Shown: positions 1 to 11,561, counted from the first letter of the stretch. The stretch: 64,000 nt of DNA from Lamellibrachia columna (GCA_963662155.1 OY759263.1:33156106-33220105); one strand, 5' to 3'. Notes: generated by a model not told the origin, from the sequence alone. Translations and numbers: made by a program.

Positions 1-26
1 GTTTTCTTGGTGACGAACGTACGCAA

Positions 27-41
27 CTTCTCTGTTTCAGT
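27..41 (+). promoter_or_regulatory. Possible 3' splice acceptor in the 5' leader of the SGNH-type gene
   Basis: A pyrimidine-rich run ending in TTTCAG lies 34 bases before the ATG at 75. An in-frame TAA sits at 72-74, directly before that ATG, so any exon join here would be in the 5' UTR and the whole protein would be encoded by one exon. The same site occurs in the second arm near 51918-51932. Confidence 0.35.
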
Positions 42-74
42 CAAGCGTGACGAACCGAGCACCGCTCAGAGTAA

Positions 75-1385
75 ATGGAATTGCCGGCCAAGATGCATCT
101 ATCGGCGTTGTATAAGTACAAGTTTAGAATGGGTACGTGCCGATGTATCTGGGTTTTACTTAGCGTTATCGGCATATTCATATTCGCATCCACAACAAAT
201 GTGTTTCCGCATTCGTCGCCTGCCTATCGCCACGGATACGGCCGGGGACATGTCATGGCAATCAGAAAACAACGTTTTCCCACCAACGACAAGAAATACA
301 CAACACAATCCGACGGTAGAGCGGTGTTGACGACAGGGTGTTCATACAGTTCCAGGCTGTGCAGCGATAGCGCCGTAAGAAACTGTCTTGTCGCACGCGA
401 CCATTTCCCCGAAGAGCAACATTGGAATAACAACAACGCCTCGTTTCCAGGCAGTCGCTTTGTGCCTCGTTTCTGTCAGTTCAAATATGACGTCATTCCA
501 CCGCAACTGCTCCAACGTTGTCTGCAGCAAAAACAAATCAAACGGATTGTGGTGATCGGCGATTCGCACGGCAATAGGTATTTCGGGGCATTGAAGGAAA
601 TGTTGAAATCAATAACTCGTTGCATACTACTAAGTAAGGACCTTTCGGAAAATTATTTTTCCAAGCGAAAGCGTCGTGCAACGAAATTTCCTAAGCAGAA
701 TTCTCATAAGCGATATAATTTTTTGTTTGAATGCCTCTTCGTTAAATTTTCAGACAAAACCGGGAATGATAACGGTGACTCTCTTCCACGAAGCGTTTTA
801 ATTGAACTCATTAGCATAATTTCATTCACCGATAGAAAGTTACCGAGCACGAACTCGCGCTGTTCGCCGGCATCCGTCAATGGAACCGGTCGGTGTAACA
901 AAGTGAAACCTCGAAAGTTATTTCCTACACTATTTGGCGACTATCTCGCCAGAGAAAACAATTACCCGGATGTAATATTGTTATTTTCTAACAGCCACGA
1001 TAAAGGTATGCGTAAAACGCTAAATAAAACCCGGGCGGACATAACGTCTTTGCGAGATATCATCAGCCGATATGTGCCACGGACTACTGCCTTCTACTGG
1101 TTCAGTCTCCTTAGTGAGAACGACTTAAAGAAGAAGCCGGATTGGCAGGACATAATCTACGAGGGAAAATATACTGCCAACGAGATGATAGTTAGAACAA
1201 ATCGTGCAATGTACAACGTTTTACGAGACGACATTCGGAGTGACCGAATACGTACGTTCTTTGACCTCTACGCTATGACCATACCGTTGCCTGCCTGGTC
1301 ACTAGATGGCATACACTTAAAACATGACTGGTACAGATACCTTATGTCGTATTGGTTTCAAACGGCATGTTTCAAATTCATGTGA
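75..1385 (+). CDS. Type II membrane SGNH/GDSL-fold (PC-esterase-like) protein, copy 1
   Basis: This is a complete 436-codon ORF. An in-frame TAA lies immediately upstream. Met1, Met7 and Met19 are alternative starts; Met7 and Met19 have A at -3, and Met19 also has G at +4. Residues about 23-40 form a hydrophobic signal anchor (WVLLSVIGIFIF), giving a short cytoplasmic tail and a lumenal or extracellular domain. SGNH-like blocks are visible: VVIGDSHGNRYF at about residues 160-171 (block I, nucleophile Ser), FSNSHD near 300 (block II/III-like) and a late D-G-I-H near 415 (block V Asp/His dyad). Known PC-esterase and acyltransferase families share this order. The substrate cannot be read from the sequence; O-acyl transfer to, or removal from, a glycan is one possibility. 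A paralogue lies at 51966-53276. Confidence 0.8.
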   Translation: MELPAKMHLSALYKYKFRMGTCRCIWVLLSVIGIFIFASTTNVFPHSSPAYRHGYGRGHVMAIRKQRFPTNDKKYTTQSDGRAVLTTGCSYSSRLCSDSAVRNCLVARDHFPEEQHWNNNNASFPGSRFVPRFCQFKYDVIPPQLLQRCLQQKQIKRIVVIGDSHGNRYFGALKEMLKSITRCILLSKDLSENYFSKRKRRATKFPKQNSHKRYNFLFECLFVKFSDKTGNDNGDSLPRSVLIELISIISFTDRKLPSTNSRCSPASVNGTGRCNKVKPRKLFPTLFGDYLARENNYPDVILLFSNSHDKGMRKTLNKTRADITSLRDIISRYVPRTTAFYWFSLLSENDLKKKPDWQDIIYEGKYTANEMIVRTNRAMYNVLRDDIRSDRIRTFFDLYAMTIPLPAWSLDGIHLKHDWYRYLMSYWFQTACFKFM

Positions 1386-2456
<1,071 letters not shown>

Positions 2457-2486
2457 ACCTCCATGGTGCACGACTATGAGTTGGAA

Positions 2487-2845
2487 AACATTGTCATCAT
2501 CCCACTGACAGGCTGTTCGAGTTTTGTCAAAATTGGACATTTCTAACTCTTGTAATATGCCTGTATGTGCGATACCCCTCAATGTGTACCAATATTGGCA
2601 TGAATTACGACGCACACGTGTCTAATCGCCAAAAAAATCACAAATATCCTTCCGCCTATTAAAATCACCTAAAAGTCCACCGTTTCATTCTCAACAGCTT
2701 CCGCCAGCAAACCTGGTAATGTCCGTGCACAAATGCACTTATGTCAGATCATATGAAGTTTTAAAACGTCTTATATCCAAACTTACTATGCCCTACATTC
2801 GTAGGTAACACACCAGGACGTCTAACTGAGGCATGGCCCCAAATA
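2487..2845 (+). repeat. Dispersed repeat family R, member 1
   Basis: About 350 bp from GTCATCATCCCACTGACA onward match 4598-4955 closely in direct orientation (roughly 92% by eye). They also match a more diverged inverted member at 22640-23085. Member 1 lacks the left part present in the other two. I could not recognise a conserved protein in any frame; the element class is unknown. Confidence 0.8.
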
Positions 2846-3705
2846 GGGAAGCTATTTTCTGAGAAAGTGTCCAATTTTACATCAAGTAGCAGCACAATAT
2901 ATATGAACACATATTATAGAACACTCCTGTTTGTCACGTCATTATTATTTGTTTGACAGCCAAATCAAAACAATGCCATGTTCAGAATATTTGCTGAAAC
3001 CAGTTACATATTTTAATTACATATCCACTTTGACACTTGATAAATCATATATCATGTATAATAGATTTCCAGAGCATTGCGAACCAATGAAGCCTGCTTA
3101 TTGTCTCTTTAGATATTGCAATGAATTTATTTTCAAATTAATATAATTGCTTCATTTTTAACCATACATGGTGTAATTTTGTCAAAAAAGTGACAATTTG
3201 TCACATTTAACAGGATTTTGAGTAATTTCCAATGTGTCAGAATTGTTAAATTTTATTGTTTATATGACTGCTGTCATGCTTCTAGTTGGTAAGATACAAG
3301 GCGTACTGCTTGATTTGGATACGCCACCATAAAGGGGTATCATATTACCAGATACCCGTTGCGGCAAGATTTGAAAATGCTGATATATGCAATACTTCCA
3401 GTGGCAGTGACACAACCAACATACAACTATTCTGTCCAAATTTGTTACACAGTGTGGCCAATGTATTGAGCCACATAAAAATATCACCAATGACTGTTCT
3501 AGTGCAAAATAGCTGCCTACTCCATCACAAACTGGTGTCATACCCCTTAATTTTGACCAAATTTCCATTTTGGCATCGGCTCTACACCAGGCTATTCGTG
3601 ATTGTTACTGCTGTCTGCCTTTTCCAAGCAAGCTGTTCACTTTCTCCTAGCAACTTGTGTCTATGGGAATGGTTTTATCTTATGTAAACCACTTCAGGGT
3701 TATGA
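2846..3705. other. AT-rich intergenic DNA, no recognised feature
   Basis: Two overlapping opposite-strand open frames near 3260-3690 (102 and 133 codons) are preserved in both arms but show no motif, start context or splice signals that I recognise. I see no other structure. Confidence 0.4.
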
Positions 3706-3785
3706 TTGGCTAGGGATGGGGTTAGCTAGAGATGGGGTTAGCCAAGGATGGGGTTAGCTAGAGATGGGGTTAGCTACGGTTAGGG
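3706..3785 (+). repeat. 16-bp minisatellite (GATGGGGTTAGCTAGA type), about 4 units
   Basis: Four imperfect tandem units of about 16 bp are visible. The block is present in the second arm at about 55515-55594 with one substitution. Confidence 0.85.
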
Positions 3786-4483
3786 TTGCATACCTTCATT
3801 TCCTTGTGCCCAAGCACTTACAGAGAACTGCACACGACATGAAATGCGTATTAAGACGTTGAGATTAGGCATTTACGAAACGCAACGATTATTTTCTATA
3901 TAAAAAGTGCTTATTTCAAACTCTTTCGTGCAATTTTAACACATGGAAAATAATAAAACTGTGTTCATGAACAATCAAATTTCTTATTAAACATTAAATT
4001 GCGTAAATTATCAGCTGATGCACATCAAACGTTATAGCACAACATTAAAATGTTCATTTATTTGAAATTTTTTATATATAGTAGGTCAGCTACAGGACAC
4101 CTCCTAAAGGAGACGGTTAAAACGTTTCAATAATAGCGGCGCTTAATAAGTAATGATCATGTTGAATATATTAAATAAAATATATATATATAATAATATA
4201 ATATTAACTAGCATGACACCGACAATTTTCTAAGTCAAACACACACAACATGGGGCAGGTTAGCGGCCGTTTTTTTTTTTTTTTTTTTTTTAATATGACC
4301 CCTCATTATATTATCAGAATTGCAAATTATAAAAATTCTATGCAATGTGTTATAACAAACGCATTATTTCATCCAAATTACCTGCAATATCCACAATTAG
4401 GCTAACAACAACGATTAAAACATAAGCATATAAAAATGTTATAACCGTGCTGTGACCACGACCGTGCTGTGCTGTGACCCACC
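3786..4483. other. AT-rich intergenic DNA with a T homopolymer
   Basis: There is no recognisable gene. A run of about 22 T lies at 4270-4291, and a short ATATATAT run near 4180-4192. Both recur in the second arm. Confidence 0.5.
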
Positions 4484-4955
4484 GTTTAATTGGGTTCAGC
4501 CTACAGTTACATTTCCCATTGGCGGCCATGTTAACGTTTTGCAAAATTATAAGAAAACGTGACCATCAAAAATTATAAAAGTTTTCACCAGCCGCTGTCA
4601 TCATCCCACTGACATGCTGGTCGAGTTTTGTCAAAATTAGACATTTCTAACTCTTGTAATATGCCTGTATGTGCGACACCCCTCAATGTTTACCAATATT
4701 GGCATGAATTACGAAGCACACGTGTCTAATCGCAAAAAAAATCACAAATATCCTTCCGCCTATTAAAATCATCTAAAAGTCCACAATTTCACTCTCAACA
4801 GCTTCCGCCAGCAAACCTGGTAATGTCCCTGCACAAATGCACTTATGTCAAATCGTATGAATTTTTGTAAAACGTTCTATATCCAAACTTACTATGCCCT
4901 ACATTCGTAGGGCATAAGTAACCAGGAAGTCTAACTGAGGCATGACCCCTGTAGT
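4484..4955 (+). repeat. Dispersed repeat family R, member 2 (longest form)
   Basis: About 470 bp are shared with 22640-23085 in inverted orientation, and the last 350 bp are shared with 2487-2845. The right end carries a small palindrome (ATGCCCTACA...TAGGGCAT) near 4898-4915. The recurrence of one bounded unit in three places suggests a mobile element, but no terminal inverted repeat or poly-A tail is clear. Confidence 0.75.
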
Positions 4956-6096
4956 AGACGAAATGTTGAGTTCGTGTGAGAATCCCGAGCCATCTCCTTT
5001 GCTGAAAATAGTGTCTGTAATTTCGCTCAGAAAGGTAAGTTATTGTCTATTTTCATTGATTAAAGCAGTGTTTTATTAATTTCATGATTAAACTTGATGA
5101 AATTTAGCTTCGAATAGTTGACTCAATGGTCTGAAGTCTTGAATGGCAGTTACATTTTGTTCTCTTTCCTTGTCTCAAATTCTACTTGCCCTTCAAAAAG
5201 GTTGTGTAGTGCATGAAGATTTGATAAATGTATATCTGCGCCAAATATATTTTATAAATTATTTTGTTTCTTTCTGTTGTTTGCTTTTTGTTTATAATGT
5301 TTATGGCTCATTAAAAATTATGCGCTTTCAAATGTTTCAGTTATTTTCATTATTATAAGAATTGATACGGATAGTGAATGTAACGACATAGTTCATAATT
5401 GTATTCTGGAATGTAAAACAACTGCTTTATGTACTAACACATATAGTACTGTATTGAATGAATGCATTGAGCTGAATAGCATTGATGATGCGCTTGCCAA
5501 CCAATCTCTTTTTCATTGGATCCACCATCCCATATAAGTTACTAATGCTGTTGTGTTCTCCCTGGAAAATTTCGAGGCTAGAGAGACGCTCAAATCATCC
5601 TTTCTTCTGGACTGGCTTCTGCACTGTATGCTTGATCCATAGGTGCTGTACTGTGGTTCTACTAAACATTTTAGGGAATCAGCTTGCCATTTTGGAGAAT
5701 AATCAGTTAACTTTGCAGTTAAGGGTATATGCTAATGTTTCGGTTTTAGCGGTCAGTTAGATTCCGACTGGTGTCGCACTTTGTGCAAAAAATACATGGC
5801 ATGGGCATATTGACCGAAACATTTGTTCTCCGCTTATAATTATTATTATATATTGGCTTGGGAAAAACTATTTTTTCACAACAATTAACTAAAGCACTAC
5901 CTTATTTCCAGGGCTGTGGAAATGATGTATCACCATTAATTACATTAGCAAATGTTTATTCTGGAAATAACATCCTATAAGGAGTCTGCTCCCTCAAAAT
6001 AATTGCTTATTCAACTGTTAGTTCCAAGAGCAGTTTTGGAATATTTATGTAACTAAATGTGACATTGATTGTATATAACACATTAAATCAGTAGAA
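4956..6096. other. Stretch without an assignable gene; weak exon-like signals
   Basis: An ATG at 4963 opens 24 codons ending exactly at a consensus donor (AAG|GTAAGT, 5034/5035). A later open stretch at about 5341-5545 follows a TTTCAG acceptor, but the two do not join in frame, so no gene is called. The rest is AT-rich and featureless. Confidence 0.3.
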
Positions 6097-6351
6097 CTAA
6101 CTGTCTGAGCACAGCATATACTGTCTGATATATACGGCGTATAAGCCTCGTTTTCGGTCGAACTGCTTAAATCTATCCTTAGCTGCCAGCGTAGTGGCCC
6201 CAATGCGAAAGGAGTGAGGAGAGATCTTTTCTGAGTGTAGCTTAGCAAATGCTGCAGCGCTACGCAACATGTTTGAAAAATATGTTCGATATATTGGAAG
6301 TGTGTCGGCAAACCTAAATACGAGCCCACTATCGTGGCCTCGGAGTTTGAG
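6097..6351 (-). pseudogene. Tyrosine-recombinase C-terminal fragment
   Basis: Read stop to stop on the minus strand, this frame gives about 84 residues. They include a VFRFADTLP-type segment, then SPHSFRIGATTLAAKD, which carries the H-x-x-R box typical of tyrosine recombinases in DIRS/Ngaro, Crypton and related animal elements. A C-terminal YAVYIR follows, where the nucleophilic Tyr is expected. The N-terminal part of the enzyme is absent and there is no start codon, so it is a relic. The same fragment is at 57906-58160. The exact element class cannot be settled from this piece. Confidence 0.65.
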
Positions 6352-7261
6352 ATACTAATTTAGTAACATGTGAGGGCATGTACTGTCGTCTGTGTGGTGA
6401 ACGTCTAGATTGAAAGGGCTGCCTTTACTGTGTGTCAGACGTGCCAAGTTCGGAAGGCCGGCAGCCACAATCGAGACACAGCTCAACAAACACACTATTA
6501 ACCACACTGGTTAAACTCGTTATTTTAATACACACAAGAAATGGTAATTATATACGATTTAAATAAGTTATATATAGGTACATAAATAGGTGCATAAAAA
6601 TTAAGGTAATGGAGCAAAAACATAGAAGTGAAATAGCAGTGAAAATAGCTAGATGCTCCACTTTTCAATTACATAGACACACACAGCATATACTTCTAAT
6701 ACACAAGAAATGAGAATTATATACAATAGAAATAGTTAATAATATATACAAAATGCATTGCCAAAAAATCATAAATCATGTAAAAAATATTAAGAACGAT
6801 GCAAGATCCATAACAATTAAGGTAATGGACAAAAACACAGCAGTGAAAACAATAAAATGCTCCACATTTCAATTACGTAAACACGCACATTCTATGCTGA
6901 AATGTTCAAATGATAAAAAAATATAAAACTTATACAACAATAATTACAAACAAGCTAGACATGCATGCAGCAATGTAGAAAACAAGCATCAATCAGCATG
7001 ATACATCATATTGATAAAACGGCACTTAATAAAGTACAGATTACAGAATAATACTGTTAAAGGCAGTACTGATAAATAAAATAAAAATACCATGCCAGAA
7101 ATATTCAAAGCTAGACACAATTCTGACTGAGATTGATAAATATAAATGTAAAAACTACCTGGAATGTGCAAATGACATAAATAAAACACACTAATGTATA
7201 AATACACAAAATACAAACAACATGTAGATACACCTGTACAACAAAATGCTCTAAATAAAAT
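6352..7261. other. AT-rich DNA with internal near-repeat, no gene
   Basis: Two similar stretches, about 6530-6670 and 6690-6860, share phrases such as ACACAAGAAATG, TTAAGGTAATGGA and ATGCTCCAC; they look like an old tandem duplication. This may be non-coding flank of the hAT relic that follows on the minus strand. No protein motif is visible. Confidence 0.4.
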
Positions 7262-7609
7262 TCACACTCGCTCCTGTGTCGAGCTAGTGCACAAGTCGTT
7301 GTATGACGTGCACGCGGCATGCGCCAACCGCAGTGTGCGCTCACGGGGAGCGAACTCGGTACAGATAGTGTCCTCGTTCAACTTGCACTTCAGCAGTGCT
7401 GACAGAGTCGAATTCCCCAAGTGCAAACGCTGCTCGGTGAAGATATTCTTCACCATGCTGAAGGTCCTCTTTGGAGCAGCGTTCGAGTTGGGGATCGTCA
7501 GCAGCGCCTTCGCCAGCGCAACGAGACGAATAAACATGGGTGTGCCCGTGGTCCAAACACACAGCCGCTCGTCGTCGGGTATCAGCTGGAAGTCGGTAAA
7601 TTCCTCCAA
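7262..7609 (-). pseudogene. hAT-family transposase, C-terminal dimerisation region
   Basis: The 115-codon minus-strand frame contains LAKALLTIPNSNAAPKRTFSMV and then TLSALLKCKLN (the first split here by family blocks LLTIPNSNA and RTFSMV). This is the hallmark of the hAT C-terminal dimerisation domain found in animal transposases and domesticated ZBED-like genes. Upstream, the frame continues as RDQLLEEFTDF, preceded by a short local duplication of GGACCAG. No BED finger or DDE catalytic core is nearby, so this is a truncated copy. An identical frame is present at 59071-59418. Confidence 0.78.
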
Positions 7610-7995
7610 CAGCTGGTCCCGAAAACTGGTCCCGGAAACTAGCGATCAATGATTAAAATGTGTAGATAAAAATAACTCAAGCGAAAGATATATGGCATAG
7701 ATCACGAGCGTGCGTAGCTGCGATATCCGAATCGAGGCTGAGATTCAGATTCAAACGGGTTTACTCGAGATTTTTCGCTCACCAGTGCCGATTTTACCAA
7801 TAAAATGAAAAAGATTCCCCAAAATCGCAAAAACCGGTAGAAATGTTCAACCGACCGGTAGACGAAAACCGGCAGTCTACAGGGAAAACCGATAGACTTG
7901 GCATGTCTGCTGTGTATGTATGACAAGAAAGTGAGTCGAGTTTTGACTTCGTTACACAACACTGTTTCATGGTGAGACTGTGTTCTCCCCTCGTT
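7610..7995. other. Non-coding stretch between hAT relic and AT hairpin
   Basis: Open frames here run into the adjacent TA tract and have no recognisable motif. A short phrase (CGGTAGA/ACCGGTAG) is repeated near 7830-7890. Confidence 0.4.
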
Positions 7996-8015
7996 ACTTG
8001 CTGAATCGGAGGAAA

Positions 8016-8088
<73 letters not shown>

Positions 8089-8112
8089 CACATTTCCTCC
8101 GATTCAGCGAAG

Positions 8113-8190
<78 letters not shown>
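7996..8190. repeat. Inverted-repeat-flanked (AT)n tract followed by a second (AT)n
   Basis: TTACTTGCTGAATCGGAGG... at about 7996-8020 is the reverse complement, with one indel, of ...CCTCCGATTCAGCGAAGTAA at about 8088-8114. The stem is about 27 nt on each side of a (TA)n tract at 8025-8085. A second (TA)n follows at 8116-8188. The whole can fold as one long hairpin or cruciform. The corresponding block at about 59805-60056 has longer TA tracts. Confidence 0.9.
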
Positions 8191-8191
<1 letters not shown>

Positions 8192-8504
8192 CGGTACATA
8201 CTTAGCAAAACGCGTTACTACATAGATGAAACTTATTCGACCTACGGTACGGTTTTGCTATTTTAGTGTTATTCTGAACCCAGATGTTTTTCATATATCA
8301 GAATGAGTGCCAAGATTAACGCACAGGCTCCGTGCCTGGGAATCCCAGAAGCTACATAGAAAGACAGGACCCATAGTAGAAGAGGTCCTACATTGGTTGC
8401 TACGTTGGTTGCTACGTTTCAACGCTAGCAATAGCAGAACCGGAGCAGCAATATAACTGTTTAATGAAGTTGTAGAAAGTAAAGAAAGCTTCACTGGCAA
8501 ATTC
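8191..8504. other. No recognised feature
   Basis: I see only a short direct repeat (ACGTTGGTTGCTACGTT region, 8391-8420). Confidence 0.4.
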
Positions 8505-8568
8505 ACAGACGGCATGGTCGAGTTCACAGACGGCATGGTCGAGTTCACAGACGGCATGGTCGAGTTCC
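8505..8568 (+). repeat. 21-bp minisatellite, 3 units
   Basis: TTCACAGACGGCATGGTCGAG is repeated three times without change. The unit is a multiple of three, so frames stay open through it, but no surrounding gene is evident. The second-arm copy lies at about 60371-60434. Confidence 0.95.
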
Positions 8569-9263
8569 ACATGCTCTGTCACCGCGTCATCGCCCAATAT
8601 CTAAACGTTCGTACCTTGAAGCAGTCCTCGGCGGGGAAGACGTAGGCAACTGTCCAAATGGACTACGCAAAAAATTGGACGTGCAACTACCTGGACGAAA
8701 TAGCCGTTGTGTACTACAACTAATGCCAGGTAACAATCCACCGAATGGCAGTATACTCCAAGTAGGACGGCAAGCTTTCTGCTTTCATCAAAGCACTTGA
8801 GAAATAATTTAAGGCAATCCTTCCATACTGTCTACCTTGCACATTGTAACATAGTCCTCGAAGTTGCAATACAAGAATCGCACAACGTGTGTCCTTGTGA
8901 CCAAATTTCTGGCACTGTTTTTGGCCTTTGATGTTCGTGGACCTGGTTGGAGGCTGGCCACGGGAGATGTCCATGCGACAATAAAGGAGAAGGCGGACAG
9001 GATAATAACCGACAGCCGTGAGGCGTGTTTTTTTTAGCAGGTAGATTGAGCACCATGGGCGGATGTGAACCAATGCGATGCTCGGATTTCATCACGTGAT
9101 GCATACATTATGGAGAATAGTTACACGTGGTGTGGTACGGCAGCTTGCGCCGACACGTGCATGTGTTAACTAACAAGTTTTATGGAAAAGACAGCGTTTG
9201 TTTGGCGTTGTTGGGGCAATAAATGACAAACATCAGATGCACGATTCGCGCATGGTATGTAAA
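8569..9263. other. Non-coding stretch
   Basis: The two overlapping minus-strand open frames (90 and 117 codons, 8720-9104) have no recognisable motif and contradict each other. No repeat structure is seen. Confidence 0.4.
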
Positions 9264-9271
9264 CACGTGTG

Positions 9272-9315
<44 letters not shown>

Positions 9316-9333
9316 TTCGTGCGTGCGTGCGTG
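9264..9333 (+). repeat. (GTGC)n tetranucleotide microsatellite
   Basis: About 16 GTGC units are present with one GTTC interruption. The second-arm tract at about 61135-61192 is about 8 bp shorter. Confidence 0.95.
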
Positions 9334-9665
9334 ATAATTATTTGTTTAATAAAATAAATAACCGTAGTGACAATTTTCGTATCATTGTTTTTTATTAATA
9401 AACTTTGCCACTAAGGGTCACAATGTTATGATGCATGAATTAAAGCATAAACAATGACGGCAATATTTCGCTGCAACTGCCGTAACTTCGGCGAAGAATA
9501 CAATAGAGTAACGAGACGTTTCTCGGTTAAATAAACAATATGTCCGTGTCAGCCACATAATTGCATCATCAATAATTCCCCTACTGACGGGTTTTGCTAT
9601 TATTACTCAGCGAATATCCGATTCCCAATAAACTAACTAGCAGAGAAGTCATAATACGAGAATAT
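9334..9665. other. Non-coding flank of the METTL27-like exon
   Basis: AT-rich; contains AATAAA-type hexamers on both strands but nothing that I can assign as a polyadenylation site. Confidence 0.35.
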
Positions 9666-9892
9666 TTATTCCGTAAATTGGGTTGAGGTGACGGTTGGCG
9701 CTCCCGACTGTTTCACGCAGTAGACGAACATGACGCCGGTCTTGTCGGAGGTGTACTTGAGCACTACTGTCCTTTCTTCCCGAGTCCACGCGCCTTGCTC
9801 GGCCATCTGCTGCATGAACGGCTCGAGTCGGTCAACGTACTCGGCGACATCGGTGAAGAATTCCTCCCGCATGGCGATACACACGCAGCCTC
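9666..9892 (-). CDS. Orphan terminal exon, methyltransferase-like 27 (WBSCR27-like) C-terminus
   Basis: The exon begins after a good acceptor (CTTGCAG, 9893-9899 on the minus strand) in phase 1 and ends with TAA after 75 codons. The peptide has GGCVCIAMREEFF, VDRLEPFMQQM, TVVLKY and a final VMFVYCVKQ. This matches the pattern of the last beta strands of METTL27-type class I SAM-dependent methyltransferases (GG-hydrophobic-REE..., DRLEP, V/L-F-V-Y). The AdoMet-binding N-terminal exons, expected at higher coordinates on this strand, were not found up to 12 kb. The gene may have a long intron, or this is a stranded exon. The second-arm copy at 61525-61751 is identical in protein. Confidence 0.58.
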
Positions 9893-9913
9893 CTGCAAGA
9901 CGATATAAATGAA

Positions 9914-10225
9914 TTAGAGAACGTTCAGAAGAGAGCGTTGAAACTCAATAAAACACATATCGTATCAGTTCCTTTCGAACAGAAACGACTTCAGGCGGAC
10001 CTCTGCGAGATATATAAATATCCCACTGGCCTAAACAGGAAATGTTTTAACAATGTTGCAACAACCTGAGGGGCCATTAAAACAGAGGAAGTACTCTCAT
10101 ACAGATATTCGTTAACTCTTCTTCACAAATTGTGTCAGCAATTGTTGGAACAAACTTCCTGAAGAAGTGTCAGCACCTACTGTGAATACCACCAAGAAGA
10201 AATTGAGGTACCTAACCACTGAAAG
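9914..10225 (+). pseudogene. LINE reverse transcriptase C-terminal tail (CR1/L2-like)
   Basis: The plus frame reads NVQKRALKLN, then DLCEIYKYPTGLNRK, and after two stops and a shift NCWNKLPEEV and SAPTVNTTKKKLR. These are the usual closing motifs of non-LTR ORF2 proteins (W-N-x-L-P, V-N-x-F/T-K-x-x-L). The rest of the element is missing and the frame is broken. The second-arm copy is at about 61773-62084. Confidence 0.7.
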
Positions 10226-11481
10226 ATACTATACAACCAGATATACCAAGTAAGTATCCGAGTTAACGTAACGGCTTCGTCAGAGATATAGAAATATATC
10301 GACATCTGAGTGTTTGAAAGGACCCAACTGTTTATTGCCCATCCCTAGCAGAAATTATGCATGTTCAAAACGAACAGTTGCGGTGTGGCAGATAAATATA
10401 TAGTCTGGACAACATCATTGTTGTTTACGACTTGTTACGTCATTGCAACAGGCAATTGAGCACCGTAACAAAACAAAGGTTAATGTGTTTCTATACACAT
10501 TTCCAATACAGACACTATCCACTTGAGTATGACATTCCGGGTACCGACTATTGCATCAGTCGGAAATCAATGACAGAATACAAAACGAATGAAGAAAAAC
10601 ATGATAAAGAAAAGGAGCAAGAACTGGCGGTGAACTGCAACAAGATGGATGGAACAGGGTAGCAAATGTAATATGCTAATTATTTGCAGTTATGATCAGA
10701 ACTTCGTTCCTTTAACAAACAATGTTGAAAGCTTTGCTGACATCTTTGTTGAACAACTGAACAACCATTAGCACAAAGAAGATAAGTTAGTGCATTCACC
10801 TTGTTCCACAGGATATACCCCGGATATGCACCAACTCTGCTCACACTGCTAAGTTAAGGAAGAAGTCCTTAACGTTATAAAATTACCGTTTTATGTATGA
10901 CCAGTTAGGTACGTTAACTGCCGTCTGTTTCCATAGCTGACAATGTACAATGAGTGGTGCACTCCTGGAACCCTTCTAACCTAAATCCGTAAGATCGCAA
11001 ACGAAACAGTAGCGAAATCTACTTTCACTGGTTTGCTGCGCATAGTCAAAAGTAGCCTCGATTAAAATGTATCCGCGAGCTGGCGCCACCCTATGTCGCT
11101 TTCTTAGCCGCCTTGTGCCTAACCTCGATTATCCAATTCCATTGTGACCGGAACCCGGTGCATATCCAGATTATGGGTGCATACATAATTTGGGTACCAT
11201 CCAGGAATTTGAATAATGCAAGAATAAACTTTTGTTAGTGTATACGATGCATCCGAATTAACTATAAACTGTTATTATATTAACACAACTGTCACACTGA
11301 AAAGTTAAATCATCCAAAATAATTGTATAATGTAGAATCTCGATAACGACGCTGATTGGCTGCTGGCGCTCCGCGGTAACGCCTACACAAAATGGAGTCA
11401 GTAAAACCGTGTATATGTTGCAAGCAGCACTGCCTATTGCGACGGAAACCGGAAGTTCGTCCAGACATATCCGGTTATCAT
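10226..11481. other. Non-coding stretch, no recognised gene
   Basis: A 76-codon frame at 10432-10662 ends in a Lys/Glu-rich stretch but has no family motif or splice signals. Positions 10792-10838 hold the single copy of the 47-bp unit that is doubled in the second arm. Nothing else stands out. Confidence 0.4.
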
Positions 11482-11561
11482 CAGGTATCAGTAACATTGT
11501 ATCATGTTACAAGGTTGTCAGTAACATTGTATCATGTTACAATATTATCAGTAACATTGTC
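11482..11561 (+). repeat. 31-bp tandem repeat, about 2.5 units
   Basis: The unit contains ATCAGTAACATTGTATCATG followed by TTACAA and is repeated with small changes. The second arm has it at about 63387-63466. Confidence 0.85.

Noticed and set aside
4963..5545. Two-exon gene (24-codon first exon with GTAAGT donor, second exon from about 5341)
   Set aside because: The donor is phase 0, but the following open stretch needs one extra base; phase-0 joining meets a stop within six codons. No family is recognised.
7684..8093. Minus-strand frames of 99-143 codons beginning with Tyr-Ile repeats
   Set aside because: The start lies in the (AT)n tract and the remainder has no recognisable motif.
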